This document shows positions 1 through 3,938 of a DNA stretch of 5,938 bases, one piece after another (positions within the stretch are counted from its first letter, which is position 1; each line of letters begins with the position of its first letter). Position numbers and translations under genes: made by a program. The DNA comes from SW-6-46-9 sp964452185 (GTDB lineage: Bacteria > Patescibacteriota > Minisyncoccia > Phycocordibacterales > SW-6-46-9). The stretch spans positions 1 through 5,938 of the forward strand of contig CAYVKO010000020.1 in assembly GCA_964452185.1 (NCBI GenBank), given 5' to 3'. The notes under the pieces were generated by a model. The model was not told where the DNA came from and did no database searches. It worked only from the letters and a program-made list of their open reading frames with translations.

Positions 1-37
1 ACTTTTCTTCTACCTTTTTGTGATCGTATTCTTCCAT
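1..37 (-). CDS. leuS: Aminoacyl-tRNA synthetase N-terminus, probably leucyl-tRNA synthetase (partial, cut by window edge)
   Basis: Only the first 12 codons are visible, reading MEEYDHKKVEEK, and the next codon begins with T, which would fit Trp. A short start of the form Y-x-x-K-x-[IV]-E-x-K-W is typical of bacterial LeuRS; ValRS has a somewhat similar opening and cannot be excluded. If LeuRS, it is a cytoplasmic class I synthetase that charges tRNA-Leu. The ATG lies 15 bases after the pseudopilin stop, with no Shine-Dalgarno sequence in the gap, so it probably shares the upstream transcript. The catalytic motifs (HIGH, KMSKS) lie outside the window. The first 20 bases of the gene are repeated almost exactly at the start of the pseudopilin gene upstream. 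The synthetase call rests on very little sequence. Confidence 0.55.
   Translation of the reverse strand, partial: MEEYDHKKVEEK
18..37. repeat. Direct repeat copy 1, at the start of the leuS-like gene
   Basis: This 20-base segment is the first codons of the leuS-like gene (minus strand) and matches 633-652 at 19 of 20 positions. The first 16 bases are identical, then one mismatch (C here, T in the other copy), then an identical CAT (the start codon on the minus strand). The copies are 615 bases apart and flank the pseudopilin gene. Confidence 0.85.
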
Positions 38-52
38 ATGTTTATTGGTTAT

Positions 53-652
53 TTAGTCATCAACCTCACACTTCTCAGCTCTGTCTAAGAAAATCACGTG
101 GCGTGGACCTTGCGTACCCCCTTCATTCCCCATCCCACCCGGACATACCTCATCTACGTTACCATCACTAGATTCCATTTTTGATGCAAATATGACAGCT
201 GCAGCAGTATCTATACTGTTGTAAGGATAGTCGGGCTCACAAACATGAACTGGGTCATAAACATAGTAGTGCTCATCATCATTAAGAGGATCTTCCGGGA
301 TTTGGCTTAGATAGTCACTTAGCTTATCTTCAAGCCATGGAGTACAGTCAGAACAAATCTTTTCCCAGTAACGGAAAGAGTGGTCATCAGTATTCGGAAT
401 GTCCATCGGATAACAGCCATGGTCTGATTTATATTGCTCTAAAGCAAGCCTGAAGTTTCTAAGTTCAGTAGTCCGCCTTGCATCTCGAGCGCTCTCTCGA
501 GCATCATTAATGGTAGCGAGTATCACCGATGAAAGTAAGCTTATTATGGCTACCACCACTAAAAGTTCAATGAGTGTAAACCCTTTGTAAAGTTGGCTTG
601 ATTTGATACTCATCTGATAATCGCTATAAGGCTTGTGATCGTATTCTTTCAT
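53..652 (-). CDS. Type IV pilin-like / type II secretion pseudopilin with prepilin leader
   Basis: Numbered from the ATG at 652, the protein has 199 residues. A class III leader ends at Gly24 and is followed by Phe25 and the FTLIELL motif, with the conserved Glu at mature position 5 (Glu29). A prepilin peptidase (PilD type) should cut after Gly24 and methylate Phe25. Residues 25-48 form the hydrophobic helix used for membrane anchoring and filament packing. An Arg/Ala-rich stretch, the LALEQYKSDHGCYP segment and IPEDPLNDDEHYYVYDP follow, resembling GspG/PulG-like pseudopilins. Six Cys (80, 100, 103, 138, 170, 195) all lie in the mature part and could form disulfides. Alternative starts are TTG at 673, overlapping the Nudix stop, and ATG at 613, which gives a compact 11-residue leader. 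I chose 652 because its context matches the leuS start. None has a clear ribosome binding site. No assembly ATPase or peptidase gene is nearby, so its filament or receptor role is unknown. Confidence 0.88.
   Translation of the reverse strand: MKEYDHKPYSDYQMSIKSSQLYKGFTLIELLVVVAIISLLSSVILATINDARESARDARRTTELRNFRLALEQYKSDHGCYPMDIPNTDDHSFRYWEKICSDCTPWLEDKLSDYLSQIPEDPLNDDEHYYVYDPVHVCEPDYPYNSIDTAAAVIFASKMESSDGNVDEVCPGGMGNEGGTQGPRHVIFLDRAEKCEVDD
633..652. repeat. Direct repeat copy 2, at the start of the pseudopilin gene
   Basis: This is the second copy of the repeat at 18-37. On the minus strand it encodes MKEYDHK at the pilin N-terminus, against MEEYDHK in the leuS-like gene. The single mismatch changes the second codon (AAA here, GAA there). 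Beyond codon 7 the two reading frames diverge completely. Confidence 0.85.
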
Positions 653-669
653 GGTTGTTTTCAGGTGAC

Positions 670-1119
670 TCAAATGATACCACGCTCACTGCTATAGTCT
701 ACAATTTGTGCACGAGCATCTTCATTAATATAGTTGCTTGGCTCCCCTTCAGCAAAACTTTCTACAGGAAACCATTGCCACTCCGAAAATTTCTCTGGTT
801 CCGTCAGTTCTGCATCTTGATTCGAGCTAGCCAAAAACATCAACAACTTATCTCCCTCTCCAGCACCTGATACTTTACCTATATAATCTTTTATCTCTAA
901 ATCATCAATTCCCGTCTCTTCTTTTGTTTCTCGCCGTAGTGTTGTTTCTACATCTTCCCCTGGTTCACCCCGACCACCAGGTGCTGTCCATACCGATTTA
1001 TTTTCTTTGTGCTCAAATGTATAGTCTCGAAGCCCGAGTAACAGCTCATCTTTTCTAACTATTACAGCTATAACACAGATACTTTCTGTAACTTTTTTGC
1101 TTAACAGTTCTTTAAGCAT
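670..1119 (-). CDS. Nudix hydrolase
   Basis: A 149-residue protein, the usual size of a single-domain Nudix enzyme. The Nudix box GX5EX7REUXEEXGU is present at residues 49-71: Gly49, Glu55, Arg63-Glu64, Glu67-Glu68, Gly70 and Ile71. Glu64, Glu67 and Glu68 should bind the metal. The only deviation is Thr65 where a hydrophobic residue is usual. An N-terminal beta strand (SICVIAVIV, 13-21) precedes the typical LLLGLR and WTAPGG segments. These enzymes hydrolyse nucleoside diphosphates linked to another group, such as oxidised dNTPs, ADP-ribose or diadenosine polyphosphates; the substrate cannot be read from the sequence. The ATG lies 6 bases after the stop of the membrane-protein gene, and the TGA sits 17 bases before the chosen pilin ATG, so all are probably on one transcript. 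No strong Shine-Dalgarno sequence precedes it, suggesting translation coupled to the gene before. Confidence 0.92.
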   Translation of the reverse strand: MLKELLSKKVTESICVIAVIVRKDELLLGLRDYTFEHKENKSVWTAPGGRGEPGEDVETTLRRETKEETGIDDLEIKDYIGKVSGAGEGDKLLMFLASSNQDAELTEPEKFSEWQWFPVESFAEGEPSNYINEDARAQIVDYSSERGII

Positions 1120-1125
1120 ATGTAG

Positions 1126-1731
1126 TTACTTCTGCTCACGCTGATAACCAAAGTAGATGAAGATCATTAACGCCATCAAAAGGAATCCAAACTGCAGCCA
1201 GTCTTCAGCATCACCCCAAAATCGCACTGTAGAGGCAAGTACAAGCAGTACTCCGGCAGCTGAAAGTGACACGCTCAAAATGCTGTCTTCCCTACGCCGG
1301 AATCCAAATACCGCCACTGATATTCCTAATGCTGCCAAAATTGCAAAAGCTGTCCGATCATGATCTGAACGCGCATCTTCATATGCCTGCCGACACTCGT
1401 AGTCACGTTCACAGTATCCATCTACTTGTGTGCTGGTAGATGTGGTTGCCTGTGTGTCAGTAGCTGCAGGACTCGTTTCTGGCGCCTGCGGTTGCGGACG
1501 CGTTTCGGATTCGTAGTGCCACTTACCTCCAGCCGCCTCACACTCTCCGGATGTCACAGTAGCTGTAGGCTCAATCAACTGGCTTTGATTGCAGAAGTCA
1601 TCATATGCCGGTGCCGGATAAAAAAGACTCATCCCGTAGTGGGCAAAAAACAGAAATACACCGACAATGCCTACAAACAGTGCTCCGTCCAGCAACCAAC
1701 TTAGAAACACACTTTGACTTTTACTTGACAT
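1126..1731 (-). CDS. Multi-pass membrane protein with a Cys-containing external loop, function unknown
   Basis: I do not recognise a named family. The 201-residue protein has one hydrophobic segment near the N-terminus (about 12-37), then a hydrophilic region (38-126), then three more hydrophobic segments (about 127-144, 151-169 and 178-196). Four membrane passes would put both ends on the same side. The hydrophilic loop has Cys47, Cys64, Cys107 and Cys113, a CEAAGGKW motif around 64-71, and a Pro/Ser/Thr/Gln-rich linker (about 77-103). The YPAPAYDDFC stretch after the first segment resembles uncharacterised CPR membrane proteins I recall, but that is memory, not a search. Four Cys in a probable outside loop could form disulfides. 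It is the first gene of the run leading to Nudix, pilin and leuS, with a promoter directly before its ATG and no room for a leader. Confidence 0.8.
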   Translation of the reverse strand: MSSKSQSVFLSWLLDGALFVGIVGVFLFFAHYGMSLFYPAPAYDDFCNQSQLIEPTATVTSGECEAAGGKWHYESETRPQPQAPETSPAATDTQATTSTSTQVDGYCERDYECRQAYEDARSDHDRTAFAILAALGISVAVFGFRRREDSILSVSLSAAGVLLVLASTVRFWGDAEDWLQFGFLLMALMIFIYFGYQREQK

Positions 1732-1737
1732 GTAAAT

Positions 1738-1765
1738 ATTATACTCCAGTTTTAAAGTTGTTCAA
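1738..1765 (-). promoter_or_regulatory. Sigma-70-type promoter for the membrane protein-Nudix-pilin-leuS run, predicted leaderless
   Basis: On the minus strand there is a -35-like TTGAAC (1765-1760, 4 of 6 consensus), a 16-base spacer, and a perfect -10 TATAAT (1743-1738). Exactly 6 bases separate the -10 box from the ATG at 1731, so the predicted +1 falls on the A of the start codon. It lies in the 55-base gap after ychF, where I see no clear terminator, so some read-through from ychF is possible. Confidence 0.65.
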
Positions 1766-1786
1766 ATATCTAAGTTCTAAGAATTA

Positions 1787-2863
1787 TTAATCGTGCAGGA
1801 ACTCGATGACATCTCCGTCCTGCACTACGTAGTCACTCCCTTCGGTACGGATTTCACCATTATCTCGGGCTTGTGCATACGAACCAGCCTCAAGAAGTGT
1901 GTCCCATTCAATTACCTCTGCTCGAATAAAGTGTTCTTGAAAATCAGAATGGATTCTGCCAGCAGCCTCGGGTGCTGTGGATCCACGCACTACCGGCCAT
2001 CCGCGCGTTTCTTTCTTACCGGTAGTGAAAAAGGTAATGAGATCCAGAAGGTTAAAGCCGGCTTTAATAAGATCACGAAGCCCGTGTACATCATGACCGG
2101 CACGGAACTCTTGCTTCTCACCCTCATCCATCTCTGTCATTTCAAACTCAAGTGCCGCATCAAGCACCACGTAATGAATATCGTGCTTGTCAGCATACTC
2201 CATGGCTTTGTCTAAAGCTTCCGGGCTTGTGTCACTTTGCGTGTTAAACACAAAAAGCATAGGCTTCACAGACAAAAGCCCGAGCTGACGAAAAACTTTA
2301 TAATCCCATTCATCAAAATCACCCTCATTTATCATTCGCCCATCAGAGAGAAGCTCCTCCACCTCTTCAAGCAGCTCATACTCCCTGACTATCTCCTTCT
2401 CACCCGACTTTACTTCCCGCTCCAAACTCTCAAGCCGATCCTCAACCGCCTCAAGATCACTGGCTATAAGCTCAAACGTGATTGTCTCTATATCACGAAC
2501 AGGCTCGATAGAACCATCCACATGATGAACATCTTTATCATCAAACACTCGCACAACATGTGCTAAAGCATCAACACTACGTATGTTTTCTAAGAATTCA
2601 TTCCCTAACCCCTCACCATCTGCCGCCCCTTTGATAAGCCCTGCAATATCAACAAACTCAAACACAGCTGCCGTCTTCTCGTTTGAATCGCTGAACTCGT
2701 GAAGTTTGTCAAGCCGCTCGTCCGGTACCGGTACCACCCCCACTGATGGATCAATGGTGCAAAATGGGTAGTTCTCAGCTGGTACGGACCGGTTCGTCAA
2801 CGCGTTAAAAAGCGTCGATTTGCCTACATTTGGTAATCCTATTATTCCTACGCTTAGTGACAT
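1787..2863 (-). CDS. ychF: Ribosome-associated P-loop ATPase/GTPase YchF (Obg family)
   Basis: A 358-residue protein, close to the usual 360-365. The G1 loop GLPNVGKST is at 9-17, the switch region YPFCTIDP at 32-39 and the G3 motif DIAGLIKGA at 72-80, followed by G-x-GLGNEFL and the HVVRVFDD strand. A charged helical domain occupies about 126-175. The C-terminal TGS domain (about 275-356) contains the family segments TAPEAAGRIHSDF, FIRAEVI and YVVQDGDVIEFL. YchF binds the ribosome and hydrolyses ATP in preference to GTP; roles in translation and stress response are reported. The G4 position, normally NxxE in YchF, reads NTQS at 207-210 followed by Asp211, so the usual Glu is missing. A strong terminator lies upstream, so the gene starts its own transcript, probably leaderless. 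Confidence 0.97.
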   Translation of the reverse strand: MSLSVGIIGLPNVGKSTLFNALTNRSVPAENYPFCTIDPSVGVVPVPDERLDKLHEFSDSNEKTAAVFEFVDIAGLIKGAADGEGLGNEFLENIRSVDALAHVVRVFDDKDVHHVDGSIEPVRDIETITFELIASDLEAVEDRLESLEREVKSGEKEIVREYELLEEVEELLSDGRMINEGDFDEWDYKVFRQLGLLSVKPMLFVFNTQSDTSPEALDKAMEYADKHDIHYVVLDAALEFEMTEMDEGEKQEFRAGHDVHGLRDLIKAGFNLLDLITFFTTGKKETRGWPVVRGSTAPEAAGRIHSDFQEHFIRAEVIEWDTLLEAGSYAQARDNGEIRTEGSDYVVQDGDVIEFLHD

Positions 2864-2869
2864 AAACTC

Positions 2870-2897
2870 TTTATATTAAAGGCGATTTTACCTACAA
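2870..2897 (-). promoter_or_regulatory. Putative ychF promoter with -10 six bases before the ATG
   Basis: A -10-like TATAAA (2875-2870) sits 6 bases before the ATG at 2863, the same spacing as in the 1738-1765 promoter. The -35 is poor: TTGTAG (2897-2892) at 16 bases is the best candidate, and it overlaps the T-tract of the preceding terminator. The position immediately after a terminator supports a promoter here. The -10 box is reasonable; the -35 is weak. Confidence 0.45.
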
Positions 2898-2929
2898 AAA
2901 CACAAGCACCTCTGCAACCAGGTGCTTGT
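2896..2929 (-). terminator. Rho-independent terminator after the 98-residue protein gene
   Basis: On the minus strand a perfect 10-bp stem (ACAAGCACCT pairing with AGGTGCTTGT) encloses an 8-base loop and is followed by GTTTTTG. It lies about 40 bases after the stop codon at 2968 and before ychF. The stem is symmetrical, but the plus-strand exit has only TTTG, so the minus strand is the clear direction. Confidence 0.85.
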
Positions 2930-2967
2930 TTGCAATCTTCGTGTTAAAAAATTCGGAAAACTAGAAA

Positions 2968-3264
2968 TTAATTTTGCATCAACTCTTGCAGCTTGCCACG
3001 GTATTTCTTGGATACCTCCATCATTGCTGACATCTGTGTTTGGCCGTCATCAGTTTTTTCTTTCATCTCTTTTGCCATCTTCTGAAAAAGCTCGGGGTTA
3101 TCATCGATTGCCTTCTCCATTTTCTCCCGCTTGTGCTTTGGAAGATCTTTCAGCTGTGACTTTATCATCTTTTTGATGGCAAAGGCTTTTGTTTTATCCT
3201 TGCCGGATTTCGCCGTGTCTTTGACACTTTGAAACATTTGTTTGACCTTATCAAGCATTCCCAT
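2968..3264 (-). CDS. Small highly charged helical protein, function unknown
   Basis: A 98-residue protein, rich in Lys, Glu, Asp and Met (11 Met), with no signal peptide or membrane segment, so probably cytoplasmic. Residues 4-40 form a basic, Lys-rich helical stretch (LDKVKQMFQSVK, then KTKAFAIKKMIKSQLKDLP). Residues 43-98 include the pattern NPELFQKMAKEMKEK (56-70) and end in an amphipathic helix KKYRGKLQELM. I recall similar short proteins with NPELFxKIAxE and a MxxxxKY..L tail in CPR genomes, but cannot confirm a family. Two starts are possible, ATG at 3264 and ATG at 3258 (Met3). No Shine-Dalgarno sequence is visible, and the upstream region contains an AT-rich inverted repeat and then the scaffold gap. 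The strong terminator after the gene supports a real, separately ended transcript. Confidence 0.75.
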   Translation of the reverse strand: MGMLDKVKQMFQSVKDTAKSGKDKTKAFAIKKMIKSQLKDLPKHKREKMEKAIDDNPELFQKMAKEMKEKTDDGQTQMSAMMEVSKKYRGKLQELMQN

Positions 3265-3269
3265 GAAGT

Positions 3270-3285
3270 ATTAATTTGAATTAAT
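3270..3285. repeat. AT-rich inverted repeat upstream of the 98-residue protein gene
   Basis: ATTAATT and AATTAAT form a 7-bp inverted repeat around a 2-base centre (TG), 5 bases before the start codon. It could be a small operator or overlap an AT-rich -10 region. Such palindromes also occur by chance in AT-rich DNA, so its function is unproven. Confidence 0.35.
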
Positions 3286-3296
3286 AATCTTTCTAA
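3279..3296. repeat. 18-base contig-end repeat, left of the gap
   Basis: These 18 bases, directly before the N-run, are identical to the 18 bases directly after it (3397-3414). Most likely both copies are the same piece of DNA, held by two overlapping contigs. Confidence 0.9.
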
Positions 3297-3396
3297 NNNN
3301 NNNNNNNNNNNNNNNNNNNNNNNNNNNNNNNNNNNNNNNNNNNNNNNNNNNNNNNNNNNNNNNNNNNNNNNNNNNNNNNNNNNNNNNNNNNNNNNN
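3297..3396. other. Scaffold gap of exactly 100 Ns
   Basis: The run is exactly 100 Ns, a length often used as a placeholder when the gap size is unknown. The known sequence on either side (3265-3296 and 3397-3435) is AT-rich and holds no gene. Identical 18-base ends suggest an overlap that was not merged. If they are merged, the space between the terminator of the 108-residue gene and the ATG at 3264 is about 70 bases, long enough only for a promoter. Confidence 0.95.
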
Positions 3397-3414
3397 AATT
3401 AATAATCTTTCTAA
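3397..3414. repeat. 18-base contig-end repeat, right of the gap
   Basis: An exact copy of 3279-3296. The right-hand contig begins with the first base of this repeat. Confidence 0.9.
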
Positions 3415-3435
3415 TTAGCTATCGCATTTTAACAT

Positions 3436-3466
3436 AAAAAAACCGCCCCGGGTCGTCTGGGACGGT
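3436..3466 (-). terminator. Rho-independent terminator after the 108-residue protein gene
   Basis: On the minus strand ACCGTCCC (3466-3459) pairs with GGGGCGGT (3449-3442), an 8-bp GC-rich stem with one G-U pair and a 9-base loop, followed directly by a T-tract (A-run at 3436-3442 on the plus strand). It begins about 8 bases after the stop codon at 3474. No T-tract is present in the other direction. Confidence 0.88.
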
Positions 3467-3473
3467 CTGAAAG

Positions 3474-3800
3474 TTATAGTGTTAAAGAGTGACGGCGCCG
3501 TAGAACTTTGCGCAAGGACAAAGTACGATAAGTGACTCGCGGGGGGTCCATTTTTTGAGGGTCGAGATCATCCCACGATGACCCTACCGCAATAGAAGGG
3601 CCCTTGTCAGAAAACTCTCTTTGAAGAGTTTCTTTGCATTTTATGGCTACAAGTCCTGTAGCCTTTATGGCAATACCGAAAGTGCGATTCTCTCGGTATT
3701 GAAGAGCCTGATTAGCCCCATATACTAAGAGTTTAGCAGTGGAGCGCGCTAATGATTCAAAGCCCTCTAGGTTAGTTCGAGGAATGGATTCCAAACTCAT
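3474..3800 (-). CDS. Unknown 108-residue protein with Arg-rich C-terminal tail
   Basis: I do not recognise this protein. The N-terminal half (about 12-62) looks helical and mildly amphipathic, with a small-residue stretch FGIAIKATGLVAIKC (41-55) too polar to be a confident membrane segment. The middle (63-87) is rich in Asp, Ser and Pro and contains SSWDDLDPQKMDPP. The last 17 residues are strongly basic (five Arg plus Lys and His), which could bind nucleic acid or acidic lipid; that is a guess. The gene is supported by a consensus promoter, an AAAGGTG ribosome binding site at 3811-3805 ending 4 bases before the ATG, and a terminator right after the stop. It is therefore a single-gene unit between gyrB and the 98-residue gene. 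Unlike the window's other starts, it has a visible Shine-Dalgarno sequence. Confidence 0.7.
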   Translation of the reverse strand: MSLESIPRTNLEGFESLARSTAKLLVYGANQALQYRENRTFGIAIKATGLVAIKCKETLQREFSDKGPSIAVGSSWDDLDPQKMDPPRVTYRTLSLRKVLRRRHSLTL

Positions 3801-3804
3801 ATGG

Positions 3805-3811
3805 CACCTTT
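3805..3811 (-). promoter_or_regulatory. Shine-Dalgarno sequence of the 108-residue protein gene
   Basis: AAAGGTG lies 4 bases before the ATG at 3800 and matches the AGGTG part of the anti-Shine-Dalgarno complement. It fixes the start codon choice and is the only convincing ribosome binding site I see in the window. Confidence 0.65.
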
Positions 3812-3847
3812 AATTGAGAAAAAGGACAAGCTAGTACACTGAGATAG

Positions 3848-3875
3848 TTTATACCTTACACTCCTTGCTTGTCAA
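3848..3875 (-). promoter_or_regulatory. Sigma-70-type promoter for the 108-residue protein gene
   Basis: On the minus strand a perfect -35 TTGACA (3875-3870), a 16-base spacer and -10 TATAAA (3853-3848, 5 of 6). The predicted +1 is near 3841, giving a leader of about 41 bases before the ATG. It lies in the 138-base gap after gyrB. That gap also holds short weak hairpins (for example CTAGA-AATAAA-TCTAG) but no convincing gyrB terminator. Confidence 0.75.
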
Positions 3876-3938
3876 GTGCAGTATGCAAAATAGCTAATAT
3901 TCTAGATTTATTTCTAGCCCTTGTTGACAAACAACTTA

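Noticed and set aside
477..506. Repeated TCGAGC/CTCGAG-type words in the pilin gene
   Set aside because: They encode the ARESARDAR stretch after the membrane helix, a pattern common in this kind of pilin, so protein composition explains them.
670..672. Recoded TGA (glycine code as in Gracilibacteria/SR1)
   Set aside because: The Nudix protein is already full length at its TGA, further in-frame TGA codons follow, and the other genes contain none internally, so the standard code fits.
1574..1593. Perfect 7-bp inverted repeat CAATCAA / TTGATTG inside the membrane-protein gene
   Set aside because: It lies within a well-supported coding region, has no T-tract, and a short match like this is expected by chance.
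2724..2742. Tandem GGTACC-like words in ychF
   Set aside because: They encode the conserved VVPVPDE segment of YchF; repeated Val-Pro codons explain the pattern.
2922..3176. Plus-strand open frames over the minus-strand genes (for example here and at 4480-4893)
   Set aside because: They overlap better-supported minus-strand genes, lack ribosome binding sites, and their translations look like mirror frames rather than proteins.
3899..3938. Possible gyrB terminator (short hairpins CTAGA-AATAAA-TCTAG and TTGTT-TGTC-AACAA)
   Set aside because: Both stems are 5 bp and AT-rich, and neither is followed directly by a T-tract, so I do not call a terminator.
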